Under the pieces are notes generated by a model. The model worked only from the letters and a program-made list of their open reading frames with translations. It did not search any database and was not told the origin of the DNA. Positions 8,843-17,556 of a stretch of DNA of 50,879 nt are shown here, piece after piece. This DNA is from SVTX01 sp964629615. GTDB taxonomy: Bacteria; Bacillota; Clostridia; Oscillospirales; CAG-272. The position numbers and the translations under genes were made by a program. The DNA is taken from NCBI GenBank assembly GCA_964629615.1, contig CAZVUD010000006.1, forward strand, positions 1 to 50,879, written 5' to 3'. Numbering within the stretch: position 1 is the stretch's first letter; each line of letters starts with the position of its first letter.

Positions 8843-11242
8843 TCACTTTACAACTATATTGATTATCTTGTTGGGAATAACTATCTCTTTTACGATATTC
8901 TTGCCCTCAATAGCCGCAAGCACCTTAGCATCTCCCTTTGCCGCTTCAAGCACAGCATCCTTATCGCAATTGATGGGGAGGGTCACGGTAGACTTGAGCT
9001 TGCCGTTTACCTGAACTGCCACTTCAACCGTGGAATCCACTGTCTTAGCCTCATCATATTCGGGCCACGGAGCCAACGAGCAGAAGCCTTCGCCTCCAAT
9101 ATCCTCCCAAAGCTCCTCGCAGATATGAGGTGCAATGGGGCAGAGCAGGCGTATAAACACCTTGTATTCATCAACCGTAAGTGTTCCCGCATCGCAAATA
9201 TCGTTGAGCAAGCCCATCATAGCCGCTATCGCGGTGTTGAACTTCATCTCCTCGATATCCGAGCTTACCTTCTTGACGGTCTTGTGGAAATGTGAGGAGA
9301 GCTTGCTCTCGCCGCTTCCGCTCACCATGCTCTTAAGGTCGCAAACGCGCTCGATAAATCTCTTGCATCCCTTAACGCTGTTGTCCGACCACGGAGCTGC
9401 CGCACCGTAATCTCCCATGAAGAGTATATATGTGCGCAATACATCCGCGCCGTACTTGTCTACCACCTCATTGGGATCTACAACATTTCCCTTGGATTTG
9501 GACATCTTCTCTCCGTCAGGACCAAGGATAAGTCCCTGTGCCGTTCTCTTTGCATAAGGCTCTTCTGTGTTGACCTCGCCCATATCATAGAGGAATTTAT
9601 GCCAGAAACGGGAATATATCATATGTCTTGTAACATGCTCCATACCGCCGTTATACCAATCGACAGGCATCCAATACTTGAGTTTTTCAGGATCCGCAAG
9701 CGCTTCGCTGTTGTGAGGATCTATATATCTGAGGAAATACCAGGACGATCCCGCCCACTGGGGCATGGTATCAGTCTCTCTCTTTGCATCCCCATGGCAC
9801 TTCGGGCACTTGCAATTCACAAATTCAGGGATCTTTGCAAGAGGGCTCTCGCCTCCCTCACCGGGCTCGAAATTCTTGACATCAGGCAATCTCAAGGGCA
9901 GCTCGCTCTCAGGCAATGCAACCATTCCGCAGGACGGACAATGCACGATCGGTATAGGCTCGCCCCAATATCTTTGTCTGTTGAATGCCCAGTCCTTCAT
10001 CTTGTACTGAACGCCCTTCTCGCCGATGCCTCTTTCCTCAAGCACCTCTATCATGCGCTTGATGGATTCCTTCTTGTTCGTATATCCGTTAAGGAAATCG
10101 GAATTTACCATCTCGCCGTCGCCTGCATATGCGCCAATGCTTATATCTCCGCCTTTTATGACCTCGATTATGTCTATGCCGAATTTCTTTGCAAAGTCAT
10201 AGTCGCGCTCGTCATGTGCAGGAACTGCCATTATTGCGCCTGTACCATAGCCCATCATTACATAGTCAGCAATATAGATCGGGATCTCCTTGCCGTTTAT
10301 GGGATTTATTCCGCATACGCCCGAGAGCTTAACACCCGTCTTTTCCTTGACGAGCTGTGTTCTTTGGAATTCCGTCTTTTTTGCGCATTCCTCTCTGTAG
10401 GACATGACCTCATCCATGTTGGATATCTTGTCCTTGTGCTTGTCTATAAGCGGATGCTCGGGTGCTATTACCATAAATGTCACGCCAAAGAGCGTATCAG
10501 GACGCGTGGTGTATATACGGAGCTTCTCGTCTATTCCCTTAACTGAGAAATCAACGAACGCGCCTGTGGATCTGCCTATCCAATTCACCTGCTGCTGCTT
10601 TACCTGCGGCAGATAATCCACACCGTCAAGACCTTCAAGCAGTCTGTCGGCATACTTTGTTATGCGCAGATACCAAACATCCTTAGACTTCTGAACTATG
10701 TCACTGTTGCATATATCGCACTTTCCGCCCTGTGAATCCTCATTTGAAAGAACCACCTTGCAGTGAGGGCAGTAATTTACGAGCGCAGTATCGCGGAACG
10801 CAAGGCCCTTATTGAACATCTCGATAAATATATGCTGTGTCCATCTGTAATAGTCCTCTTGCGTGGTGTCTATAACTCTCGTCCAGTCAAAGGAAAATCC
10901 CACTCTCTTCAGCTGATCGGAAAACTTAGCTATGTTTCTGTCGGTAAGTATTCTCGGATGCGTATTGTATTTAACGGCAGAATTCTCGGTAGGCAGACCA
11001 AACGCATCAAAGCCTATCGGGAAAAGCACATTGTAGCCCTGCATCCTTCTTTTTCTCGAAACCACCTCAAGCCCGGAATATGCCTTTATATGTCCGACGT
11101 GCATACCTGCGCCCGACGGATACGGAAATTCGACAAGAGCATAGAATTTGGGCTTTTTGGAATGATCCTCTGCCTCGAATATGTGGGCATCAGCCCATTT
11201 GTCTTGCCATTTCTTTTCAACGGAAAGATAATCGTATTTCAT
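8843..11242 (-). CDS. leuS: Leucyl-tRNA synthetase
   Basis: Class I synthetase that charges tRNA-Leu; 799 aa, the bacterial length. The HIGH motif appears as PYPSGAGMHVGH near residue 45. A zinc-type cluster CPHCKVVLSNEDSQGGKCDIC, an editing (CP1) domain containing GTGAIMAVPAHDERD, and KMSKSKGN follow in the expected order; the tail is an anticodon-binding domain plus a C-terminal domain ending in NIVVK. The ATG at MKYDYL has GGGAGG at good distance and is chosen over the earlier in-frame codon. Expression should depend on the T-box leader upstream. Confidence 0.97.
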   Translation of the reverse strand: MKYDYLSVEKKWQDKWADAHIFEAEDHSKKPKFYALVEFPYPSGAGMHVGHIKAYSGLEVVSRKRRMQGYNVLFPIGFDAFGLPTENSAVKYNTHPRILTDRNIAKFSDQLKRVGFSFDWTRVIDTTQEDYYRWTQHIFIEMFNKGLAFRDTALVNYCPHCKVVLSNEDSQGGKCDICNSDIVQKSKDVWYLRITKYADRLLEGLDGVDYLPQVKQQQVNWIGRSTGAFVDFSVKGIDEKLRIYTTRPDTLFGVTFMVIAPEHPLIDKHKDKISNMDEVMSYREECAKKTEFQRTQLVKEKTGVKLSGVCGINPINGKEIPIYIADYVMMGYGTGAIMAVPAHDERDYDFAKKFGIDIIEVIKGGDISIGAYAGDGEMVNSDFLNGYTNKKESIKRMIEVLEERGIGEKGVQYKMKDWAFNRQRYWGEPIPIVHCPSCGMVALPESELPLRLPDVKNFEPGEGGESPLAKIPEFVNCKCPKCHGDAKRETDTMPQWAGSSWYFLRYIDPHNSEALADPEKLKYWMPVDWYNGGMEHVTRHMIYSRFWHKFLYDMGEVNTEEPYAKRTAQGLILGPDGEKMSKSKGNVVDPNEVVDKYGADVLRTYILFMGDYGAAAPWSDNSVKGCKRFIERVCDLKSMVSGSGESKLSSHFHKTVKKVSSDIEEMKFNTAIAAMMGLLNDICDAGTLTVDEYKVFIRLLCPIAPHICEELWEDIGGEGFCSLAPWPEYDEAKTVDSTVEVAVQVNGKLKSTVTLPINCDKDAVLEAAKGDAKVLAAIEGKNIVKEIVIPNKIINIVVK

Positions 11243-11307
11243 CTGAAACCTCCCTTCCCCCAAAATAAATGAGGGAAACTTATATATTTCTTAATTTTGA
11301 TCAAAAT

Positions 11308-11557
11308 AAAAAACAGCCCCGTCCCAACAAAATGAGACGAAAGCCATGACCTCCGCGGTACCACTCAAATTGGCTGCAAGCATACAGCCCACTCTACCGA
11401 TAACGGCGGCAACCGTTACGCGCTGACAAAACTTCACGCGTACCGCTCGGGAGCGAGCATCCAATTTTGAGCATCTCACCGTCTTGCACCATCCGACAGC
11501 TCTCTGCATCGACAACTCAAAGGATATCTCCGTCACTGCGTTTGAATATCTTCATAT
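11308..11557 (-). promoter_or_regulatory. T-box leader (leucine) of leuS
   Basis: The leader carries the hallmark T-box sequence GAGTGGTACCGCGG (around 11352-11372, minus strand). After it comes a terminator stem CGTCTC/GGGACG (11320-11339) and a T-run. Upstream the Stem I element GGTGCAAG is followed by GATGCTCAAAATTGG, in which CTC is the likely leucine specifier codon. Uncharged tRNA-Leu would stabilise the antiterminator and turn leuS on. Confidence 0.9.
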
Positions 11558-11563
11558 AGGATT

Positions 11564-11592
11564 ATTATAATACACATACGAAAAAAAGTCAA
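11564..11592 (-). promoter_or_regulatory. Promoter of the leuS T-box transcript
   Basis: TTGACT (11587-11592), 17-bp spacer and TATAAT (11564-11569) on the minus strand, with a start predicted near 11557. Confidence 0.85.
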
Positions 11593-11669
11593 GAGGGATT
11601 TTCACTAAAGATGATCTTTTTGCAAAGCATACATGCTCGCACAGTATCATAAAAGTGAAATATCCCTCC
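11587..11669 (-). terminator. Probable long-hairpin terminator of the repressor gene
   Basis: GAGGGATTTTCAC (11593-11605) pairs almost perfectly with GTGAAATATCCCTC (11655-11668). On the minus strand the stem is followed by TTGACTTTTTTT, so the T-run overlaps the leuS -35 region. The loop is long (about 50 nt) and holds a smaller GCAT..ATGC hairpin. Confidence 0.45.
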
Positions 11670-11731
11670 AACGTCGCAGTACAAAGACTGCATATTATTC
11701 TATGTATAATTAAATGAAGGTTTTTTCAAGA

Positions 11732-12550
11732 TCATTTTCTCTTGAGCTTGCCCACCACTCTGCCACAGCATGTGACCTCTTCAAAGTTGCTCAGCAATAT
11801 GGGGGAATATTCAGGATTAAGCGATATGAGCCTATCCCCCTCAAATCTCTTGAAATATCCGTCGCCGTCAAGAATAAATATACCAAGCTCGCCAAACTCA
11901 AGCGTGTCGCACTCCTCACAGAGCAATATGTCGCCGTTCCTGTATTTTGGCTCCATGCTGTTTCCGTTTATGCGCAAAGCAAAATCCGCGCCTGCCGACT
12001 GAGGTGTATCAGGAATATTTATGACAGTGGAATCCATGTCTGTAAGATACACTCCCGTTCCCGCAGACACAGGCATGTCGTAAAGGCAGATCTGGCGCTT
12101 TGAAAATCCCTGAAGATTTTTAAATGCGCTTGCGCGCGACATGACAGAGGTATCTCTGCGCAGTATTCTTGCGCTCGGAAGAGCCTCGCCCTCAAAGGAC
12201 GCACCGTAAATATCGGTAACTCTTTCATATTCCTTATTTAATACGAGTCCCACAAGCTCCTTGCCGTGCTTATCCAGCCTGCGGTAATTTTCGATAAGAC
12301 TGATCTCTCCCGGGTCAAGGGTGAAATTGTTGGTATTTTCCTCAACGCCCGTAAGTATGTAATCAAGCGAGCATTCAAGCGCAGCACATATAGCCACGAT
12401 GTTCGAGAGCTTTGGCGAATCGCTTATACCCGCAAGTATTTTGGAAAGTGTGCCGAGCGGTATGCCCGTAAGCTCCGAGAGCTTATCATTGGTTATCTTC
12501 TTTTCGCTTTTCAGCTGCTTTATACGTTCAATATATGTTATCTCCTGCAT
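11732..12550 (-). CDS. XRE-family repressor with self-cleaving S24 (LexA-type) domain
   Basis: 272-aa transcriptional repressor. The N-terminal helix-turn-helix (about 8-66: ITNDKLSELTGIPLGTLSKIL) binds DNA. The C-terminal LexA/CI-type peptidase domain has catalytic Ser198 in GNSMEPKYRNGD and Lys234 in GYFKRF. A likely Ala163-Gly164 cleavage site lies in PVSAGTG. Proteins of this layout are cleaved when RecA is activated by DNA damage, releasing their targets; that is inference here. The long open frame starts earlier, but the ATG at MQEITYIERI follows GGAGGGCAAG and begins the HTH domain properly. Divergent from a small membrane protein gene, which is its most likely target. It is not LexA itself, which has a winged-helix N-terminus. 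Confidence 0.88.
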   Translation of the reverse strand: MQEITYIERIKQLKSEKKITNDKLSELTGIPLGTLSKILAGISDSPKLSNIVAICAALECSLDYILTGVEENTNNFTLDPGEISLIENYRRLDKHGKELVGLVLNKEYERVTDIYGASFEGEALPSARILRRDTSVMSRASAFKNLQGFSKRQICLYDMPVSAGTGVYLTDMDSTVINIPDTPQSAGADFALRINGNSMEPKYRNGDILLCEECDTLEFGELGIFILDGDGYFKRFEGDRLISLNPEYSPILLSNFEEVTCCGRVVGKLKRK

Positions 12551-12613
12551 CTTGCCCTCCAAAAGATCTGTTTTCGGAAATACGATCCATGTAATAATTC
12601 CTTTTACGGTATT

Positions 12614-12642
12614 ATTATAGCATATTTTTTCCGATTTGTAAA
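12614..12642 (-). promoter_or_regulatory. Promoter of the S24 repressor gene
   Basis: TTTACA (12637-12642), 17-bp spacer and TATAAT (12614-12619), minus strand, 63 bp before the repressor start. Confidence 0.8.
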
Positions 12643-12671
12643 GAGGTTTTAAAAATATTTTTTCTATTTTT

Positions 12672-12712
12672 GGAATTTTGCTATTGACAAATTCCGAGTT
12701 TGGTGTTATAAT
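12672..12712 (+). promoter_or_regulatory. Promoter and possible operator of the small membrane protein gene
   Basis: TTGACA (12684-12689), 17-bp spacer and TATAAT (12707-12712) are exact consensus. An imperfect inverted repeat, GGAATTTTG (12672-12680) and CAAATTCC (12688-12695), overlaps the -35. That is a suitable place for the divergently encoded S24 repressor to bind. Confidence 0.75.
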
Positions 12713-12726
12713 GTCATCACAAGGCA

Positions 12727-12778
12727 TCCAAAACGGACTTTTTCACCTCATTTACGATCATTCAATTCCCGTTTTGGA
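12727..12778 (+). repeat. Inverted repeat in the 5' leader
   Basis: TCCAAAACGG (12727-12736) and CCGTTTTGGA (12769-12778) are perfect 10-bp complements 32 nt apart, within the untranslated leader of the gene at 12839. They could form an RNA hairpin or be two operator half-sites. Confidence 0.55.
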
Positions 12779-12838
12779 AAAACTAAAGGTCAACGCAAAT
12801 TCGATAAGGCTGTAAAGCCAAGAAAGGTAAGAGTAGTT

Positions 12839-13156
12839 ATGAACGCATATTATTCACCCGAAGAAAAGAAGGATATCAAACGCGCAAGCCTCCCCAAGAT
12901 AACATTCAACAAAGGAACTATAGAATTTCTTTGCAGCATAGTCGCATTCTTTACATGTGACATTGTTGTAAAGGTAGTCAAGGTCGCAGTAAGTGCTATA
13001 TGCTTTATCGCATTTTTCGGCATTGCAGGCGGTATGGACAGCGGTAGTATCAGTGCCATCAAGGGCGCTTTTCTCTGCGCATGCTGTGCCGTTGCAGAGA
13101 TATTCATCCTGCGCAGTCTTTCTGCACATGATCCTGATAACAGTGAAAATTCTTAA
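12839..13156 (+). CDS. Small two-helix membrane protein, unknown function
   Basis: 105 aa. A polar, basic N-terminus (about 1-27) is followed by a long hydrophobic stretch (about 28-66: EFLCSIVAFFTCDIVVKVVKVAVSAICFIAFFGIAGG). A second helix (about 74-93: AIKGAFLCACCAVAEIFIL) and a short acidic tail follow. No signal peptide or known family was seen. AAAGGTAAG lies before the ATG. It is read from a perfect promoter facing away from an S24 repressor gene, which suggests damage- or stress-controlled expression. Small membrane proteins in such pairs can be toxins or holin-like, but nothing in the sequence proves this. Confidence 0.7.
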   Translation: MNAYYSPEEKKDIKRASLPKITFNKGTIEFLCSIVAFFTCDIVVKVVKVAVSAICFIAFFGIAGGMDSGSISAIKGAFLCACCAVAEIFILRSLSAHDPDNSENS

Positions 13157-13184
13157 ACATTAAGTTTATTTAGCGACAACTTGT

Positions 13185-14207
13185 TTATTTTATATGCTCC
13201 GCAAAGGCAAATGCAAACGCCATAGCCGCATTTTTCGCCTCATCGAGCGTATTGAATGCACTGCCTATTCTGAGTGTAAGGTAATAACTTGAATAAGCAC
13301 TGTTAAGCATACAATCATCAACATAAATTTCGCCTGCGACATTCATATCTCCTCGGTTCAAGTACGAGCGCAATCTGACGGCGAGATCTATATTTGCGTC
13401 GCAATTTTCGGCATTTTTGCCGCACACATCGAGCCTTATCTGGGCAGATGCATATCCGTTGTAATTTCCGCTCGTAGCGTAATTGTATCCGTCCTCGCAC
13501 ATAAGCTGATCGACATCGATTATATACCTTATGCTCGGATACATCTGCAGGTAAAATTTTATGCTTTCAGCGGCATTGCTGTATGAATCGGCAATATTTT
13601 TGTCCTCGTGCCTTGCACTGCAGAACACCGTCGCTATTCCCGAGCGATCAAGTGCGTCTGCAAGCTCATATCCCACATCAATTATGCTCTTACCGCCATA
13701 CTCCCGCCTGTCATTCGTATGCAGGACGAGTACGAGCGGATAAGGGCTTTTCTTTGTATAATACCTCGGATATTCGGCATACGGATCGTACATCAGGTCA
13801 CGGTCTGTTTTATTTACAATATAAGCATCCCCGTATTCTTTGTGGGATATATCTCTGCATGTCATATCCCATTCCGTGTCCGATGTCTCGCTGTCCGCTT
13901 CTGCGGTATTCGTTTCCGTATCTGCACCCGTATCGGTCACGTCCGACATTTCCCCGTCGTCCCTTGTGCCGAGCATATTGCTTTCCGTGCCCATCATGCC
14001 AAAATCTCCGTTGCCGTCGCTTTTATCGCTTCTCTCATTGTGTGCCTTTGTGCATAAGAGCGTAAGGGCAACGCTGACAGCGATAATGAGCAATACCGCC
14101 GACACTCTGATGAGCACGAGCTTTACTCTTTTTGCGTCATATCTTGTGCAAAACAGCTTTCTTATATCTATCCTTCCATCCTTTATTCCATCTCCGATCT
14201 CCCTCAT
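13185..14207 (-). CDS. SpoIIP-like cell-wall hydrolase, probably degenerate
   Basis: 340 aa: a cytoplasmic N-terminus, one membrane helix (about residues 28-52), a long Asp/Thr/Glu/Ser-rich linker (about 60-112), then an extracytoplasmic domain resembling SpoIIP. SpoIIP is the amidase/endopeptidase that thins septal peptidoglycan during engulfment in sporulation. Matching parts are PLVLVLHTNDRREY (family HTHATESY), a GYELADALDRSGIATVF helix-strand, and YPSIRYIIDVD. In the family the last motif is IDLHRD, and its His appears replaced by Asp here. The first His is kept (about H163), but the second His of HTH is Asn. Activity is therefore doubtful. The ATG at MREIGDG follows GGAGG; upstream Met codons lack one. 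It is convergent with the small membrane protein gene. Confidence 0.7.
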   Translation of the reverse strand: MREIGDGIKDGRIDIRKLFCTRYDAKRVKLVLIRVSAVLLIIAVSVALTLLCTKAHNERSDKSDGNGDFGMMGTESNMLGTRDDGEMSDVTDTGADTETNTAEADSETSDTEWDMTCRDISHKEYGDAYIVNKTDRDLMYDPYAEYPRYYTKKSPYPLVLVLHTNDRREYGGKSIIDVGYELADALDRSGIATVFCSARHEDKNIADSYSNAAESIKFYLQMYPSIRYIIDVDQLMCEDGYNYATSGNYNGYASAQIRLDVCGKNAENCDANIDLAVRLRSYLNRGDMNVAGEIYVDDCMLNSAYSSYYLTLRIGSAFNTLDEAKNAAMAFAFAFAEHIK

Positions 14208-14382
14208 AAAAACCTCCGCCATGCTCATTTTAAAGCTCATATTTTATCTCAAGGACATTATATTTACGGCCGTGCAAAATTATACGTTTAACGCCCTGCC
14301 TTTTGTCTATGCCGCAAAAAGCCGGGGAAGCTTCACTCATTACTCATCATTTATTCATATTTCTCACAATAATAAAGTAATT

Positions 14383-14414
14383 TTGCACAAAGACAAAACA
14401 GATTAATTGTGCAA
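14383..14414. repeat. TTGCACAA inverted repeat upstream of the binding-protein promoter
   Basis: TTGCACAA (14383-14390) and its complement TTGTGCAA (14407-14414) are separated by 16 bp. They lie about 35 bp upstream of the -35 of the next gene, a plausible activator or repressor site. The rest of this roughly 400-bp intergenic stretch shows nothing else apart from the promoter. Confidence 0.45.
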
Positions 14415-14448
14415 TTATACGAAGATTTTTTTATGTCGGATAAATCAC

Positions 14449-14477
14449 TTGATAATTTTCAAAACATGTGGTATAAT
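14449..14477 (+). promoter_or_regulatory. Promoter of the orphan binding-protein gene
   Basis: TTGATA (14449-14454), 17-bp spacer and TATAAT (14472-14477), leaving an untranslated leader of about 125 nt. Confidence 0.8.
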
Positions 14478-14609
14478 TTAAGGAGCAAATTATAGTTGCA
14501 TGCCTATGCGTATCACGCCTTATCACCCGTATATGCGAACATATTTCTTTGCGGCATGATCGCCTTTTGCAACAACACTTTTCTTTTTTGAGGAGGAAAA
14601 AATCTAATT

Positions 14610-16739
14610 ATGACAAAGCGTATAATTGCCTTGTTTCTTTGTATCGCCACATGCCTCACTCTTGTTCTGAGCATGGCAAGCTGCGGACGCCCGGAGGTTG
14701 ACTCCGACCACAAGGGACAGAGCGTAGTTATGTACCTTTCGGACAGCATCTACGATCTTGATCCTGCAAACGCATACAAAAATGAATCCACCGTCAATGT
14801 GGTAAGCCTTTTGTTTGAAACTCTCTTCAAGCTCGATGAAAACGGTAAGATCAAGAAAGGTCTTGCAAAGAGCTACGAGATAATTGAAGACGAGATCGCA
14901 GAAGAATACAAGATGGAGATAACACTTGATGACACTCACTGGTCAGACGGTGTTGATGTCCTTGCAAACGACTTCCTTTATACATGCCACAGGCTTCTTG
15001 ATGTTGAGGCATCATATGAATCCGCTTCACTTCTCTTTGATATCAAGAACGCAAGAGATGTAAAGATGGGCGAATGCTCTGAGGACGACCTCGGTGTTAC
15101 CGCCGACAACAAGATCATCACGATCACATTTGAAGGCAAGATCGACTACGACCGTTTCCTTCTCAATCTCACAAGCCTGGCTCTCGCTCCCATAAGAGAG
15201 GACATTGCCAACAAGACGGACGACTGGGCAAAGAAGCCTTCCACCATGGTAACGAGCGGTCCCTTCAAGCTCTCCCGTATCACATTCTCACCCGAGAACT
15301 CTGAAGTAAAGTATAAGGACACCAATTGGACCACAAAGAACGGTACTCCCGGTGACTACGAAAAGAATTGCTCTGAAGCAAAGATAACCAGCTTTATTAT
15401 TGAAAGAAACGTTTATTACAGACGTGAGAACGTTGAGGATGTCAAGCTTGACAAGGCAGTTACACCTTACAGAATAATCGTTGACTGCTCACTTTCCGAC
15501 GCTGATATACTCAAGGGCTACCGCGACGGCTCCATACTTTGCATAAACGATATTCCCCTTTCCATAAGAGAAGATCTTAAGGACGAGGCGACTGTTACTG
15601 ACTCGCTCTCCACACATACATATTACTTCAACCAGAACGCTATGATAAAGAACTCCTCCACAAACAAGGAGGTCGCTCTCTTTGCCATCAAGGAGGTAAG
15701 ACAGGCTCTTTCCATGGCGATCGACCGTGAAGCTATAGCCAATACAGTTGTTTTTGCAAAGGCTGCACAGGGCATTATACCCAACGGCATGTTCTCCTAC
15801 GATTCTGCAAAGAAAACATACAGAGAAGAGTGCACAAACAGCTACGAATACCTTAAAAACGACATTGCAGGCGCTAAGGCAAAGCTTGAGTCTGCAGGCG
15901 TTGACCCCTCCGATTACTCATTCTCCATCACAGTTGCAGCATATGACGATGTACATGTTGCAATAGCAGAGGCAGTTGCCGCAGTATGGGGCTCTGAAGG
16001 ACTCGGATTTGATGTAAAGATAAACAAGAGAGGTACAGTTATAAACAACGACTACTACGCTCTTGTAGACGATATTCCCACAGATATGTGTGACGACCTT
16101 TATGCAGAAGATCTCAAGAGTGGCAAATTCGAGGTAATTGCTCTTGATCTCTGTGCGACCACACCTGATCCCTTCTCTGTGCTTGCTCCCTTCGCAAAGG
16201 AATTTGCAGGTCAGAGCATGGATATGTCAACAGTTGATAATTACATCATACCCACACACATCACAGGCTACGACTCTGAGGAATACAACAAGAAGATCGA
16301 GGACATATTCGCTCAGAAGGACATCGAGGAAAGATGCTCCATGTATGCTGATGCAGAGGCACTTCTCATGGAAGACATGCCCGCTATGCCCATAGTTCAC
16401 AACCAGTACGCAAGCGTTATCTCCGATAAGATCAATCTCGGAAACAAGGTACTGTTCTGGAATACAAACGGAAACTACTACTCCACGCTTGAATTTGCAA
16501 AGATGTACATAAACAAGAAGGACTATTCCGATTATGTTTCACTCTGCAACAGCTGGGTACTTGGAAATTACGATTACTACAGACTTGCACTTGATGATTC
16601 TGCATACGGTGCAGATGAGGATACGGTAAAGGCAACCAAGAAAGCCATTTCTCTTACCTACCTCTATCAGTTCAAGGATATAGTTTGGGATGAGTTCTCC
16701 ATTGAAACATCCATCTACGACTTCATATTCGTAAAATAA
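14610..16739 (+). CDS. Oligopeptide/dipeptide-type ABC substrate-binding lipoprotein (SBP_bac_5)
   Basis: 709 aa. The signal peptide ends in MASC (Cys25), so it is a lipoprotein. Domain order is the normal one for the family: IYDLDPANAYKNESTVNVVSL near the start, TLDDTHWSDGVDVLANDFLY, VRQALSMAIDREAIANTVV in the middle, and a second lobe with PDPFSVLAPFAKEF and AEALLMEDMPAMPIVHNQ near the end. This makes it an internal control for the permuted OppA at the left. It is longer than most family members, with an extra C-terminal stretch of about 80 residues. No permease or ATPase is next to it, so it may feed a distant transporter. GAGGAGG precedes the ATG by about 12 nt. Confidence 0.9.
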   Translation: MTKRIIALFLCIATCLTLVLSMASCGRPEVDSDHKGQSVVMYLSDSIYDLDPANAYKNESTVNVVSLLFETLFKLDENGKIKKGLAKSYEIIEDEIAEEYKMEITLDDTHWSDGVDVLANDFLYTCHRLLDVEASYESASLLFDIKNARDVKMGECSEDDLGVTADNKIITITFEGKIDYDRFLLNLTSLALAPIREDIANKTDDWAKKPSTMVTSGPFKLSRITFSPENSEVKYKDTNWTTKNGTPGDYEKNCSEAKITSFIIERNVYYRRENVEDVKLDKAVTPYRIIVDCSLSDADILKGYRDGSILCINDIPLSIREDLKDEATVTDSLSTHTYYFNQNAMIKNSSTNKEVALFAIKEVRQALSMAIDREAIANTVVFAKAAQGIIPNGMFSYDSAKKTYREECTNSYEYLKNDIAGAKAKLESAGVDPSDYSFSITVAAYDDVHVAIAEAVAAVWGSEGLGFDVKINKRGTVINNDYYALVDDIPTDMCDDLYAEDLKSGKFEVIALDLCATTPDPFSVLAPFAKEFAGQSMDMSTVDNYIIPTHITGYDSEEYNKKIEDIFAQKDIEERCSMYADAEALLMEDMPAMPIVHNQYASVISDKINLGNKVLFWNTNGNYYSTLEFAKMYINKKDYSDYVSLCNSWVLGNYDYYRLALDDSAYGADEDTVKATKKAISLTYLYQFKDIVWDEFSIETSIYDFIFVK

Positions 16740-16753
16740 TTTAAGTCAGCACG

Positions 16754-16795
16754 AGCCTGCGCGACGGATCATCCTTCGTCGCGCAGGCTATTTTT
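16754..16795 (+). terminator. Terminator of the orphan binding-protein gene
   Basis: A 13-bp GC-rich stem (AGCCTGCGCGACG and its complement, 10-nt loop) followed by ATTTTTAT. Confidence 0.9.
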
Positions 16796-16837
16796 ATATT
16801 TTTTGCCGCTTTTTTTGAAAAAAATGGTGTTTAATTG

Positions 16838-16866
16838 TAGACAATTCGGCACTTGTGTGTTATAAT
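16838..16866 (+). promoter_or_regulatory. Promoter of the MBL-gltX-glnS unit
   Basis: TAGACA (16838-16843), 17-bp spacer and TATAAT (16861-16866), about 40 bp before the start codon. Confidence 0.7.
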
Positions 16867-16908
16867 ATATAATGTATATTTATTTGCAAAAAGTCGGAGG
16901 TGAGCATC

Positions 16909-17520
16909 TTGCAGATAAAAAATCTTTTTCCGGGATCGTTCGGTTCAAATTGCTATATAATTCATGATCAGGAGCATGCGGCAGTCATAGACCCGTCTGC
17001 CTCCGTATCGGGTATCATGCAATATCTGAATGAAAACCGTCTCACCCTTGACATCATAATACTCACGCATGCGCATTTCGATCACATGCTGTCGCTTGAC
17101 CAGCTGAGAGATGCAACAAATGCTCCCGTGGCAGTCCACGCTGACGACAAGGAAAACTTTTTCGACGGCAGAAAAAATGCCTTTTATACCTTTTTTCATA
17201 AGGAAAGGCAGTTCAGATCTCCCGAAATATTGCTTTCGGACGGCGACGAGATACATGTAGGAAGTATTACGCTTAAGGTAATACACACACCCGGACACAC
17301 CAAGGGCAGCATATGCTTGACAGACGGCAAGGTCATGTTTACGGGTGACACGCTTTTTGCAAATTCTTACGGCAGGTGCGATCTTTACGGCGGCGACATA
17401 TCAGAACTGAGAAAATCGCTTGATGCTCTGAAAAAGCTTCCGCCCGACACGCTTATCTACCCGGGGCATGCCTCATCGCAGGATCTTATAAGCGCACTAA
17501 ATGCTGTAAAATATTTATAA
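16909..17520 (+). CDS. Metallo-beta-lactamase-fold hydrolase (glyoxalase II-like)
   Basis: About 204 aa, cytoplasmic. The metal-binding motif THAHFDH, then PGHTKGSICL, GDTLFANSYGRCDL and a final YPGH are all present, as in the YcbL/glyoxalase II group that hydrolyses thioesters. The substrate is not known from sequence. The frame opens at a GTG (16900), but that codon is inside the Shine-Dalgarno GGAGGTG. The TTG at 16909 lies 8 nt downstream of it and is the better start. It is the first gene of a run with gltX and glnS (36-bp gap to gltX). Confidence 0.88.
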   Translation: MQIKNLFPGSFGSNCYIIHDQEHAAVIDPSASVSGIMQYLNENRLTLDIIILTHAHFDHMLSLDQLRDATNAPVAVHADDKENFFDGRKNAFYTFFHKERQFRSPEILLSDGDEIHVGSITLKVIHTPGHTKGSICLTDGKVMFTGDTLFANSYGRCDLYGGDISELRKSLDALKKLPPDTLIYPGHASSQDLISALNAVKYL

Positions 17521-17556
17521 AATTCAGACGCACATAAATGAAAGGACATATTTAAC

